Source of the DNA: Emcibacter sp. SYSU 3D8
GTDB taxonomy: Bacteria; Pseudomonadota; Alphaproteobacteria; SMXS01
Direction: 5' to 3'
Length of the DNA: 64,000 nucleotides
Assembly (NCBI RefSeq): GCF_039655875.1
Contig: NZ_JBBYXK010000006.1
Location: forward strand, 62,001 to 126,000
Shown: positions 35,243 through 48,057 of the stretch, piece after piece
Numbering within the stretch: position 1 is the stretch's first letter
Layout: the number at the start of each line of letters is the position of its first letter
Made by a program: the position numbers and the translations under genes
Notes under the pieces: model-generated
What the model saw: only the letters and a program-made list of their open reading frames with translations
Databases searched by the model: none
What the model was told of the DNA's origin: nothing

Positions 35243-36271
35243 TCAGTCCGGGTCGGAGACCTTCAGGATGGTCTTGCCCTTGTTCTGGCCGGTGAACAGG
35301 CCCTGGAGCGCGGCTGGCGCGTTCTCCAGCCCCTCCGAAAGCGTCTCGTGCACTTTCAGCTTGCCCTCCTTCACCCACTTGCCGATGTCGGCGATCGCCT
35401 GCGGGAACTTGTCCGCATAGTTGAACAGCAGGAAGCCTTCCATCCGCGCGCTTTTGAGGATCAGGAACAGGTAGTTCTTCGGCCCTTCCGGCATGCCCCA
35501 GCCCGAATAGCCCGAGGCGATGCCGCCGCAGATAGCGACCCGTGCGCCCTGCGCCAGATTGGCCAGCGCCGCATCGAGAATCGGTCCGCCCGTATTGTCG
35601 TAGAACACGTTGACGCCGTTGGGTGCCAGCTCGCGCAGCTTGGCTTCCATGTCATCGCTCTTGTAATCGATGGCCGCATCGCAGGCGCCTTCCTCGATCA
35701 CCCACTTGCATTTCTCGGGGCCGCCGGCCACGCCGATCACCTTGCTCGCACCGCGGATCTTGGCAATCTCCGCCACCGCGGAACCGGTCGCGCCCGCTGC
35801 ACCGGACACCAGCACCACGTCGCCCTCTTTCACCTGACCCACTTCCTGCAGGCCGAAATACGCGGTCAGCGTCGTCATGCCGAATACCGAGAACGCCCAG
35901 GTCAGCGGATAGTCCCGCGACACCACCTGAAGCGGCATCAGGCCGGCGCCGTTCTTTAGGATCGCGTAATCCTGCCAGGGGATCATGCCGTTGACCACGT
36001 CACCCACCTTGAAGGCCGGATCGTTAGACGTGACCACCTGGCCAAGCCCCGCGCCGAACATCGGCGCGCCGATCTTCAGCGGGTCCATGTAACCCGGACC
36101 CTCGTTGAGCCAGCCGCGCTGGGTCGGATCGAACGACAGGTAAAGCGTCTTCACCAGAAACTCGCCGGGCCCCGGATCGGGAACGGTCGTGGTGGTCAAC
36201 TCGAAATGTTCCGGGCCCACCAGGCCTGGTGGCCGCGACTTCAGCACCCACTGACGGCTTTCCTTGCTCAT
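35243..36271 (-). CDS. NADP-dependent oxidoreductase (MDR family, CurA-like)
   Basis: 342 residues, starting MSKESRQWVLKSRPPGLVG at ATG 36271 with AAGGG upstream. The GroES-like N-domain has YLSFDPTQRGWLNEG and the Rossmann domain VLVSGAAGATGSAVAEIAK. Full-length and zinc-free, clearly of the same family as the gene at 6946-7935 but only distantly alike, so not a recent duplicate. Reduces enone-type double bonds with NADPH; substrate unknown. Confidence 0.88.
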   Translation of the reverse strand: MSKESRQWVLKSRPPGLVGPEHFELTTTTVPDPGPGEFLVKTLYLSFDPTQRGWLNEGPGYMDPLKIGAPMFGAGLGQVVTSNDPAFKVGDVVNGMIPWQDYAILKNGAGLMPLQVVSRDYPLTWAFSVFGMTTLTAYFGLQEVGQVKEGDVVLVSGAAGATGSAVAEIAKIRGASKVIGVAGGPEKCKWVIEEGACDAAIDYKSDDMEAKLRELAPNGVNVFYDNTGGPILDAALANLAQGARVAICGGIASGYSGWGMPEGPKNYLFLILKSARMEGFLLFNYADKFPQAIADIGKWVKEGKLKVHETLSEGLENAPAALQGLFTGQNKGKTILKVSDPD

Positions 36272-36531
36272 ATAGGCATCCCTTCTGGAAAAATTCATCG
36301 ACGCCGAACATACCCGTCGGCGCATTCACCGCGCACCATAGATCATCCTGCGTCAGGGTCAATTCGCTGGGTCGCGCAGCCTGCCTTGTGGGCTCTTGCG
36401 CGGATGGCCGGAGGCGATCGATTCCGGTCCGCCGGTTAAGGCAAGCGATCCGCTGCATTTCCTCGACTTCACGCATCCGGGCATTGATGATGGCGGCATC
36501 CCCGAACGTCTGCCGTCGGAGTCCACACGCC

Positions 36532-36864
36532 ATGCCTACAAAGATGTTCTTGGCCGCCCTCCTCTTGCTGATCGGGCTCGGCCATGCCGCAGCCGCCGAG
36601 CAAGCGCTGTCGGCCGCCGGGACCGGCCATGACCTTGCGGCGCAGCGTTGTGGCGGCTGCCACGCCGTCGATCGCGGCGACAGCAGCGCCCTTCCCGCCG
36701 CGCCGCCGTTCCGGACCCTGGGCCAGCGCTACCCTCTCGAAACCCTGGAGGAGGCCCTGGCGGAAGGCATCTTCGCCGGGCATCCGGAAATGCCCGGCGA
36801 CCCTTGGGAACCCGCCGACATCCAGAGCCTCATCAGCTATCTCGAGACGATTCAAACCCGCTAG
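36532..36864 (+). CDS. Small c-type cytochrome
   Basis: 110 residues. Sec signal peptide (residues 1-22, cleaved near AAAAEQ), then a single heme-binding CGGCH (Cys40, Cys43, His44) and an axial-Met candidate (Met87) in GHPEMPGD. Class I, periplasmic, about 88 residues mature. GGAG lies about 10 bases before the start; a second ATG four codons in is possible. It may hand electrons to an oxidase or act with a nearby redox enzyme; partner unknown. Confidence 0.85.
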   Translation: MPTKMFLAALLLLIGLGHAAAAEQALSAAGTGHDLAAQRCGGCHAVDRGDSSALPAAPPFRTLGQRYPLETLEEALAEGIFAGHPEMPGDPWEPADIQSLISYLETIQTR

Positions 36865-36996
36865 ACCGGTAAACCGCACAAGCGGCGCGGGGCTGTTCGG
36901 CGCTACCGGCATCGACTAGGATTGCGGCCGAACCGCGCTGCCGGGCGGGCGGAATCGGCCCGTCACCGCGGATACCGACACAAGGGGAGTCAACCA

Positions 36997-37437
36997 GTGC
37001 GCCAGACCATGCCGTTGGAAGTGGGAATACCCGTCGTCGACCTCGACCGGATGTACGCGTTCTACACCCAGGTTCTCTCCTGCACCGAGGCCCGCCGCGC
37101 CGACATCCCGTCCACGCTCAGCCGCAGCCTTGGCGTCGCGCCCGACGGCTACATCAACATCTGGCTGAAGACACCGAACAACGAGGTCATCAAACTGGTG
37201 CGTCCGCCGGTACCACCGACGATCCCGCCCGCTCCCGAATGGATGAGCCGCCGCACCGGCATCGCCTACCTCACGTTCTATTGCAGTGACCTCGACGCCA
37301 CCCTGGCCGCCGCTGAGGCCGCTGGCGCGGTGTTGAAGTCCGAGCGCGCTCTCATCGGCAAGGACCGCGACCTCAGGCTCTGCTTTTTCGCCGACCCTGA
37401 AGACAACATCATCGAGCTCGTGGAAGTGAAACAGTAG
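36997..37437 (+). CDS. VOC (glyoxalase/dioxygenase superfamily) protein
   Basis: 146 residues. GTG 36997 chosen because GGGGAG sits seven bases upstream; an ATG at 37009 would lose four residues. Typical beta-alpha-beta-beta-beta modules: MPLEVGIPVVDLDRMYAFYTQVL, TGIAYLTFYCSDLDATL, and the end motif FFADPEDNIIELVEV, with a terminal Glu metal ligand. The reaction is unassigned. Confidence 0.82.
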   Translation: MRQTMPLEVGIPVVDLDRMYAFYTQVLSCTEARRADIPSTLSRSLGVAPDGYINIWLKTPNNEVIKLVRPPVPPTIPPAPEWMSRRTGIAYLTFYCSDLDATLAAAEAAGAVLKSERALIGKDRDLRLCFFADPEDNIIELVEVKQ

Positions 37438-37526
37438 CGGTCCAGTCTTGCCATCCTCGGCCCGCTCCCCCAATCTCCTGATCGGCCGATCAACAGAGCG
37501 GCTGACTACACTGAATGGGGATTCCG

Positions 37527-37874
37527 ATGGCTATCATTATCGCGGGCTGGATCGATCTCGACGTCGAGGACGTCACCGACATCATCGCCAGCGCCAAGGC
37601 GCACATCGACGGCGCCTACACCGAAAACGGTTGCATCCACTACATCTGGACCAAGGATGTCTTCGTTCCCGGCCGCATCCACGTCTACGAGGAATGGTCC
37701 GAGACCGCCGATCTGCAGTACCATTTCGACAATCACTGGTACAAGGATATGGGGGGCCATCTGCGCCAGTTCCCACGCAAGGGCTCGCAGATCCGCAAGT
37801 TCCGCGTCGATCTGATCGAACCGGTCTACGACCCCTCCGGCACCCCGCGCGCCGACTTCTTCACCGCCAAGTAA
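37527..37874 (+). CDS. ABM-like small monooxygenase/dimeric alpha+beta barrel protein
   Basis: 115 residues, starting MAIIIAGWIDLDVEDV with GGGG seven bases upstream (ATG four codons earlier is also in frame). Pattern GWIDLD...IIASAKAHID...GCIHYIW and IHVYEEWSETADLQYHFDN is that of antibiotic-biosynthesis-monooxygenase/quinol-monooxygenase folds. Eleven bases before the next VOC gene, so cotranscribed with it. Confidence 0.78.
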   Translation: MAIIIAGWIDLDVEDVTDIIASAKAHIDGAYTENGCIHYIWTKDVFVPGRIHVYEEWSETADLQYHFDNHWYKDMGGHLRQFPRKGSQIRKFRVDLIEPVYDPSGTPRADFFTAK

Positions 37875-37885
37875 CGGAGGCGGCC

Positions 37886-38428
37886 ATGTCGCTGCCCCGG
37901 TACCAGGTCATCCAGAACGCCTATCTGGTGAACGATCTCGACGAGGCGGTGCGCCGCCTCAATCGCCAGGCCGGCTACGGCCCGTGGCTCATGCTCCGCC
38001 ATGTCGAATTGCCCCGCGTCTGGTACCGCGGCGAGCCGGCCGTCATCGACATGTCGGGCGCGTTCACCCAGGCCGGCGACGTGCAGATCGAGTTGATCCA
38101 GGTTCACAGTGACGGTCCGTCCTGCTACCGGGACATCTATCCGGTCGGCAAGGAGGGCTTCCACCACACCGCCATGTTCGTCCCGGATTACGAGAAAGCC
38201 TATGCCGCGTTCGAAGCTGCAGGCTGCCCTTGCGCGCAGCTCTTCGAATTGCCCGACGGCGGTGTCGCCGCCTACATGGACACCAGTGCCGTCAACGGAC
38301 ACATGATCGAGATATACAAGGAATCACAGGGAATTCGGGCGCTCTACAGCATGGTCCGCGAATTCTGCGAGTCGCATCCGCCTGACGCGGTCATGGACGG
38401 TGGCACTGTCGCCAGCATCATGACCTGA
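37886..38428 (+). CDS. VOC-family protein
   Basis: 180 residues. GGAGG precedes the ATG. VOC fold: YQVIQNAYLVNDLDEAVRRL, then GFHHTAMFVPDYEKAYAAFEAAG and NGHMIEIYKES, with His and Glu metal-ligand candidates. Such enzymes include methylmalonyl-CoA epimerase-like and extradiol-type catalysts. The VOC - ABM - VOC succession suggests one small pathway; substrate not readable. Confidence 0.82.
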   Translation: MSLPRYQVIQNAYLVNDLDEAVRRLNRQAGYGPWLMLRHVELPRVWYRGEPAVIDMSGAFTQAGDVQIELIQVHSDGPSCYRDIYPVGKEGFHHTAMFVPDYEKAYAAFEAAGCPCAQLFELPDGGVAAYMDTSAVNGHMIEIYKESQGIRALYSMVREFCESHPPDAVMDGGTVASIMT

Positions 38429-38457
38429 AGGCTCGTTCGGGCAGGTTGCCTTCGGGG

Positions 38458-38607
38458 TCAGCGGGTCTCGGGACTACGGCTGATCTGCACCTTGGCAGCA
38501 CAGGCCGGGCCCGGACCTCGCATATAGTGCTTTTCCGGCTGGTAGCGCGGCGTCTTCTGGATGTGCGCCTGCAGTTTCTTGATGGTCTTGAGAAGTACGT
38601 CTTTCAT
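38458..38607 (-). CDS. Possible 49-aa basic protein downstream of AcuI
   Basis: A 49-codon frame starting six bases after the AcuI-type stop, same strand, so translation could be coupled. Basic (MKDVLLKTIKKLQAHIQKT, then a Pro-rich tail). Ribosome site weak (GAAGA). No family recognised. Confidence 0.35.
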   Translation of the reverse strand: MKDVLLKTIKKLQAHIQKTPRYQPEKHYMRGPGPACAAKVQISRSPETR

Positions 38608-38613
38608 TGTTCT

Positions 38614-39597
38614 TCATTCGGGTTGGAAGCGGATCAGGGTCCTTCCCCTGGTCCGGCCGGCGATCATTTCATCCATGACCTCCGGCAGTTGCTTGATATC
38701 TATGATGTTTAGCAGGTCGTTTATGAACCTGGGCTTAAGATTCGTCGCAAGACGCTGCCAAAGGCGTTCCCGAAGCGGCGGGCGGGTATCTGCGTTGATG
38801 CCGATCAGCCGCACGCCGCGCAGGATAAAAGGCAGCACGGACATGCTCAGCTCCAGCCCCGCCGCGTTGCCGAACGCCGCGATCACACCGTTCTGCTTCG
38901 TGGTCCGGATCAGCCATTCCAGCGGCGCGCCGCCTGTGGTGTCAATCGCACCCGCCCAGCGCGCGGTGTCCAGCGGCTTTCCCGACTCTTCAGGAACGGC
39001 GATCACGTCCGCCGCGCCCAGCCTGCGCAGGAACCCGTCGTCGCGCTTGCGCGAGACCGCCACGACCTCGTGCCCCAGCCCGGACAGCATGGATACAGCC
39101 AGGCTGCCCGTGCCGCCCGTTGCGCCGGTCACCGCAACCGGCCCATACCCCGGCGCAAGCCCGTTCAACTCCATCAGGTCGATGGACATGGCCACCGTGT
39201 GACCGGCCACGCCGATCGCCGCCGCCTCGAGCGCCGTCATCCCGTCGGGCAGCGCGGTAGCGAAAGCGCCCGGCACGCGCACCCACGGCGATAGCCCGCC
39301 ATCCCGCGCCACGCCCAGCCCGTAGCCATGCAGGATCACGGTCGTCCCGGGCGGCAGTTCGTCCGTTCCCGACTCCGCCACCACGCCGACGGCCTCGATC
39401 CCGCCTATGCACGGAAACCGCCGCACGATCTGGCCGCGGCCGGTGCCCGCCAGCGCATCCTTGTAGTTGACGCCCGCATAGAGCACGCGGACCAGCAGAT
39501 CGCCCTCATCCAGCCCGTCCAGCGAGACCGGGACGATGCCGCCCCGGCCCACCTTGCCGTCCTGCTCGATCCGGTATGCCTCGAACGTCCGCGTCAT
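38614..39597 (-). CDS. Acrylyl-CoA reductase AcuI-type (YhdH/YhfP) MDR oxidoreductase
   Basis: 327 residues, starting MTRTFEAYRIEQDGKV. The start overlaps the acyl-CoA dehydrogenase stop as ATGA. Quinone-oxidoreductase-like MDR: YAGVNYKDALAGTGRG, then VTGATGGTGSLAVSMLSGLGHEVVAVSRK near residue 153. AcuI-type enzymes reduce acrylyl-CoA to propionyl-CoA with NADPH. The frame runs on upstream for more than 350 codons inside the acyl-CoA dehydrogenase gene, which is a composition artefact. Confidence 0.87.
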   Translation of the reverse strand: MTRTFEAYRIEQDGKVGRGGIVPVSLDGLDEGDLLVRVLYAGVNYKDALAGTGRGQIVRRFPCIGGIEAVGVVAESGTDELPPGTTVILHGYGLGVARDGGLSPWVRVPGAFATALPDGMTALEAAAIGVAGHTVAMSIDLMELNGLAPGYGPVAVTGATGGTGSLAVSMLSGLGHEVVAVSRKRDDGFLRRLGAADVIAVPEESGKPLDTARWAGAIDTTGGAPLEWLIRTTKQNGVIAAFGNAAGLELSMSVLPFILRGVRLIGINADTRPPLRERLWQRLATNLKPRFINDLLNIIDIKQLPEVMDEMIAGRTRGRTLIRFQPE

Positions 39598-40751
39598 GTT
39601 GCGGCGCGCTTCATGGTCATGCGCGCGATGGTAGTCTGATGGATCTGGCTGGTGCCCTCGTACAGCCGAAACGGCCGCACATCCCGGTAGAACCGCTCGA
39701 TGCAGCTGTAGTCGGCGATGTAACCCGAGCCGCCGAAGATTTGCACCGCCCGGTCCGCAACCCGGCCGCACATCTCGGTTGCGAAATATTTCGACATGGA
39801 GGCCTCCATGCTGGTGTCCTCGCCCCGGTCGCGCTTGCGCGCCGTGTCCAGGATCAGCGCTTTCGCCGCATGGATCTCCGTCTGGCAGTCGGCGATCAGC
39901 CCCTGCACCAGCTGGAACTCGCCGATCGGCTGGCCGAACTGCTTGCGGGTCATGGCATGCCGCACCGCCTCGTCCAGCATCCGGATCGCCGGTCCCGTCG
40001 AGAGCGCCGACAGATGCAGGCGCTGCTTGTTGAGGATCTTCATGGTGGTTTTGAAGCCCACATTCTCGATGCCGCCGATCAGGGCGTCGGCCGGAATGCG
40101 GCAATCCTCGAAATACACCTCCGAAACCGGCGCGCCTTCCTGGCCCATCTTCCTGTACGGCCTGCCGGTAGTCAGACCGGCGCAATCGCGCTCGACGATG
40201 AACGCACTCACGCCACCGGCGCCCGGGATACTTTCGTCGGTGCGCGCCATCACCGTCATCAGGTCGGCAACGGGCGCGTTGGTGATGAACGCCTTGGTGC
40301 CGTTCAGCACATAGCCGTCGCCATCCCGGCGCGCCGTCGTCTGCAGCGCGGTCAGGTCCGACCCCGCCTCCGGCTCGGTCGCCGCCAGGCAGCCGATCAG
40401 TTCGCCCTTGGCCATCTTCGGCAGGTATTTCCGCTTCTGTTCGGGCGTGCCGTCGACGACCAGCGCCTCCGACCCAATGCCTGTATTCGTGCCCACATGG
40501 GCGCGGAACGCCACCGAGCACTGCGAGATTTCCAGCGCGCCCAGCACCAGTTCCTCTGCCGTCAGGCCCGCCCCGCCGAATTCTTCCGGAATGCTCCAGC
40601 CGAAGAATCCCTTGCGCGCCATTTCCGCCGAGATGTCTTTCGGCATGTACTCGCCCTGCGCCACCCGCTCCTCGTTGGGAACAGCGTAGCGGCGCACCCA
40701 ATCATGGACATCGGCAAGGAAGCGCTCGAATTCTTCCGGGTTCCTGATCAA
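39594..40751 (-). CDS. Acyl-CoA dehydrogenase
   Basis: 385 residues, TTG start overlapping the IclR stop as TTGA, with GGAG upstream. FAD-dependent dehydrogenase; FAD-binding AATEPEAGSD (124-132) and KAFITNAPV, and the catalytic base at the usual C-terminal position, Glu365 in LYEGTSQIHQTTIARM. Oxidises an acyl-CoA to the 2,3-enoyl-CoA; the acyl chain is unknown. Placed between an IclR regulator and an AcuI-type reductase, as in small-carboxylate catabolic operons. Confidence 0.9.
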   Translation of the reverse strand: MIRNPEEFERFLADVHDWVRRYAVPNEERVAQGEYMPKDISAEMARKGFFGWSIPEEFGGAGLTAEELVLGALEISQCSVAFRAHVGTNTGIGSEALVVDGTPEQKRKYLPKMAKGELIGCLAATEPEAGSDLTALQTTARRDGDGYVLNGTKAFITNAPVADLMTVMARTDESIPGAGGVSAFIVERDCAGLTTGRPYRKMGQEGAPVSEVYFEDCRIPADALIGGIENVGFKTTMKILNKQRLHLSALSTGPAIRMLDEAVRHAMTRKQFGQPIGEFQLVQGLIADCQTEIHAAKALILDTARKRDRGEDTSMEASMSKYFATEMCGRVADRAVQIFGGSGYIADYSCIERFYRDVRPFRLYEGTSQIHQTTIARMTMKRAAT

Positions 40752-41728
40752 ATGCTCTCTCCGTCTGGTTCACTCACGCCCATGTCCTCCGGCAATCTCA
40801 ACTTGCCCAGCTGGCTGACGATCACCTTGCCCAGATGCTGCAGCCGGTCCGGTGGATTGCGGAACGCCGGCATCATCAGCCCCATCACGCCCCGCGCCCG
40901 GCCGCTCTCGTCACGGATCGACGCCGCCACCGCCGATGCGCCCTCGATGCGCTCACCCGTCGATGTCGCAAAGCCGGTCTCCCGAACACGTCCGATTTCG
41001 ACCATGATGCGGCGCTGGTCCGTTGCCGGAAGCGCCGCCTCGTTCAGGATTTCCCGGATCCTGGCATCAGCCATGGCGGCCAGCGCCGCCTTGCCGGCCG
41101 CACCGGTCGGCAGGTCGAACGACCGGCCGATCTCCAGTTCATAGCGCAGCGGCTCCCGGCTCGCGGCCACGTCGACCACCACCTGCTGCCGGCCCGACGT
41201 CACGAAAAGTGTCGCGGTCTCGCCGCTTTCGTCGCGCAGCCGTTCCATCAACGGCCTGACCGCCGTGCGCAACGACCCGCGCAGCAGCGGCCGCGCCAAC
41301 TCCAGCAAGCCAAAGCCGGGCGACCAGACATCCTGTCCCGACACGCTCGCAAGCTTGCGCTCGGCCAGCACGGTCAGCGCTGCGTCCACCTGCCCCGGTT
41401 CGGCGTCCAGCCTTGATGCCAGTTGCGAACGCCGCGCACCGTGCGGCCCCGCCGCCGCGAGCAGCTTCAGGATATCGAGCGGCAGCCCCATTCCGTCCGG
41501 TTCAGCGGCGCCTTTCGGAGAATAGCGCTTGTCCGGCAGTCGGCTGACAAAGCCATGATTCTCCAGCGTGTGCAGAATGCGGAACACCACCGGCACCGGT
41601 TCGCCCAGGGCCGCCGCGATTTCTGTTTGCGAAAGTGGCGAGCCCGCCCCCTCCAGCAGGCGCATGGTCTCGAGCGCCCGGGAGACGGTCTGCAATTGAT
41701 AGGAAGTCTGGGATGCTGCGTTTGCCAT
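40748..41728 (-). CDS. IclR-family transcriptional regulator
   Basis: 326 residues from ATG 41728; an ATG at 41758 adds ten residues and cannot be excluded. N-terminal winged helix (SPLSQTEIAAALGEPVPVVFRILHTLENHGFV), then a C-terminal effector domain with ATLFVTSGRQQVVVDV and FDLPTGAAGKAALAAM. It is the first gene of an operon with the two catabolic enzymes and may control it. A palindrome lies directly upstream. Confidence 0.85.
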   Translation of the reverse strand: MANAASQTSYQLQTVSRALETMRLLEGAGSPLSQTEIAAALGEPVPVVFRILHTLENHGFVSRLPDKRYSPKGAAEPDGMGLPLDILKLLAAAGPHGARRSQLASRLDAEPGQVDAALTVLAERKLASVSGQDVWSPGFGLLELARPLLRGSLRTAVRPLMERLRDESGETATLFVTSGRQQVVVDVAASREPLRYELEIGRSFDLPTGAAGKAALAAMADARIREILNEAALPATDQRRIMVEIGRVRETGFATSTGERIEGASAVAASIRDESGRARGVMGLMMPAFRNPPDRLQHLGKVIVSQLGKLRLPEDMGVSEPDGESI

Positions 41729-41731
41729 GGC

Positions 41732-41749
41732 GCAGGTAGAAACACCTGC
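41732..41749. promoter_or_regulatory. Palindrome at the IclR start
   Basis: GCAGGT-N6-ACCTGC, a perfect 6-bp inverted repeat three bases before ATG 41728. It lies where an autoregulatory operator would sit, if that start is right. Only 46 bases separate the czcA stop from the longer IclR reading frame. Confidence 0.35.
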
Positions 41750-41804
41750 CGCCACCATCCGTCAACGGTGTTTTTTCGCAATACAAAATTACCGCAGCCG
41801 ATAC

Positions 41805-46218
<4,414 letters not shown>

Positions 46219-46220
46219 AG

Positions 46221-47465
46221 TCAGAACTCCTGTGCCGCGTCGGATGAGATCCAGCGGCCGGTCAGCCGGTCGATGACGGCCTGTGCTGCATGAAATTTCT
46301 TCAGGGCGGCGATCTCCCGCGTCCGCAGGTCGGCCAGCTCGTGCTGGGCATCGGCCACGTCCAGATAGGCAAAGGCGCCGCGGTCATAGCCGTCCCGGGC
46401 ACCCCGTGCCGCTTCCGCCGCTCGGGGGATCATGTCGTCACGGATCGCCAGCGCCTCGGCCCGCGCCGCATCCTGTTCGGCCCGCGCCGCGCGAAGGGCT
46501 GCCGCATGACGGCGCCTGTCTTCCGCCAGCAGGAATTGCGCTTCCTGCCGCTCAGCCATGGCCTTGTTGATATTGCCCCGGTTCTTGTCGAAGAAGGCGA
46601 GCGGGATCGAGAAGGACACCAGCCCTGCTACCTCCCCGCCATCCTCGAACCGCCGCATCCCGACACCGATGGTCGGATCCTGCTTTGCCCGCGCCTTTTC
46701 AAGTTCATAGGCCTTGGCCGCGCGCTCGATCCGGGCCTCGCTCACCACCAGGTCGGGCGCGCCGGATCCCGCCGGACCTTCCTGCATCCGGAAGAATGCT
46801 GTAGCATCCACCGCAACCTCCGCGGCATCCCCTTCCCAGCGCGCCGCCAGCGCCGCACGCGCGGCCTCCAGCCGCAGCCTGTTCTGATCGACGCCGACAA
46901 GTGCGGCCGCCACCTTGTTGTCGGCCTTGAGCCCGGCAGCCAGCGGATCGCGCGCGGCCTCGACGCGGTGCCGCACGATCCCGGCCAAATCCTCTGCCAG
47001 ACGCAGCCGCTCCTTCGCGTCGCGCAGCGATGCCTCGGCCTCCAGCACGGCGCTCCATGCCTTCTGGGTCTCGAACGCGACCTCGGCCGTGGACCGGGTC
47101 CGTTCCAGCCGCGCAATCCCTTGATCGGCTTCCGCCAGAGCCGTCCGCGCGCGGCGCTTGGTGCCGCGTTCCAGCGTCTGACGATAGGAAATGGTGGTTT
47201 CTGTCGAGCCGAAGTCCGAGTAGCGACCGCTACCGGTGAAATTCTCGAACTCCACCTCCAGTTCGGGGTTTGGCCTGGCCCGTGCCTGATCCACGCCGGC
47301 GCCGGATGCGGCGATGCTGGCCTCGCGCGCATCGAGCAAGGGCGACCCTTGCACGCTCCGGGCGACCGCCTCTTCAAGGGTAAGCAGCGGCGCGGTCGGC
47401 GAGGCGATTGCAGGCTGGGTAGCCCAGCCTAAGGCGGTCATGGCCGCCAGAACGGTGAAACGCAT
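46221..47465 (-). CDS. czcC: Outer-membrane efflux channel (CzcC-type)
   Basis: 414 residues. Signal peptide, then the two TolC-type repeats with long coiled helices (LTLEEAVARSVQGSPLLDAREA, and the second repeat near residue 250 GLVSFSIPLAFFDKNRGNINKAMAE). Outer-membrane factor of the efflux complex. Its stop is two bases from the czcB start. Weakly conserved family, so the family call is firm but the exact partner comes from context. Confidence 0.88.
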   Translation of the reverse strand: MRFTVLAAMTALGWATQPAIASPTAPLLTLEEAVARSVQGSPLLDAREASIAASGAGVDQARARPNPELEVEFENFTGSGRYSDFGSTETTISYRQTLERGTKRRARTALAEADQGIARLERTRSTAEVAFETQKAWSAVLEAEASLRDAKERLRLAEDLAGIVRHRVEAARDPLAAGLKADNKVAAALVGVDQNRLRLEAARAALAARWEGDAAEVAVDATAFFRMQEGPAGSGAPDLVVSEARIERAAKAYELEKARAKQDPTIGVGMRRFEDGGEVAGLVSFSIPLAFFDKNRGNINKAMAERQEAQFLLAEDRRRHAAALRAARAEQDAARAEALAIRDDMIPRAAEAARGARDGYDRGAFAYLDVADAQHELADLRTREIAALKKFHAAQAVIDRLTGRWISSDAAQEF

Positions 47466-47533
47466 TTCGAGATCTCTCGCGATGACAGGGGAGCGCGGCA
47501 GGCGTGCTGCCGCACGGAGCTATCGTCGGAAGA

Positions 47534-47854
47534 TCAGGCTAGGGGCGGACGAACCGGCGGGCTGAGAACTCGGCCGTCCTCGATCATGCTCGACGCCACC
47601 GAAATTCCCGCGGACAGCGTCACGGCAGGGGACACGGCTTGTGCGGTTGCCCGCTGCATGGAATCGGCCATATGGCTTGCGCAATGCGCCGCACCATGCA
47701 GTCCGTTGTCTTCGCAATCGTCGTCGACGTCGAGCAAAACCGCGGCAGTCGGTACGGTTCCGTCATAGTCGTGTGCAACCATATGCGATGCCCCGTCCAC
47801 GAACCGGAGGGTCAGGACGGCCAGCAGCGCCAGGAATGCAATCGCACGGCTCAT
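47534..47854 (-). CDS. Small secreted metal-binding protein (CzcI-like)
   Basis: 106 residues. Signal peptide (ending near VDGASH), then a short acidic/His/Cys stretch (LLDVDDDCEDNGLHGAAHCASHMAD) suited to binding Zn, Co or Cu. First gene of the efflux operon. CzcI-type proteins at this spot modulate expression of the efflux genes. There is no Shine-Dalgarno site before the ATG; TATTAT lies five bases upstream, so translation from a leaderless transcript is likely. Confidence 0.7.
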   Translation of the reverse strand: MSRAIAFLALLAVLTLRFVDGASHMVAHDYDGTVPTAAVLLDVDDDCEDNGLHGAAHCASHMADSMQRATAQAVSPAVTLSAGISVASSMIEDGRVLSPPVRPPLA

Positions 47855-47858
47855 ACGC

Positions 47859-47865
47859 TATAATA
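47859..47865. promoter_or_regulatory. Overlapping -10 elements for divergent genes
   Basis: TATAAT on plus (47859-47864) and TATTAT on minus (47860-47865) overlap by five bases. The minus one would start transcription at or next to the CzcI ATG. No clear -35 at 17 bases for either strand, so dependence on an activator is possible. Confidence 0.4.
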
Positions 47866-48057
47866 TGGACTTCACCTTCCGCTGCGCGCAAGGGGCACCC
47901 TGTCGCTTATTCGCTTTACTTCCCGGCTGAAGGCCATAGTTGTCTGCTGCTACGCGCCAACTGCATAACAAACAGGCACAATACGGTTGCACCGGTCGAC
48001 CGTTGGGCGCATGAACGCGCCCTTGCCGTTCCATCGGCCCATACGAGTACGAAATCC

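Noticed and set aside
38614-40701. 695-codon fusion of AcuI-type reductase with an upstream extension
   Set aside because: The extension reads through the acyl-CoA dehydrogenase gene in another frame. The AcuI start at 39597 overlaps that gene's stop as ATGA and fits the family length.
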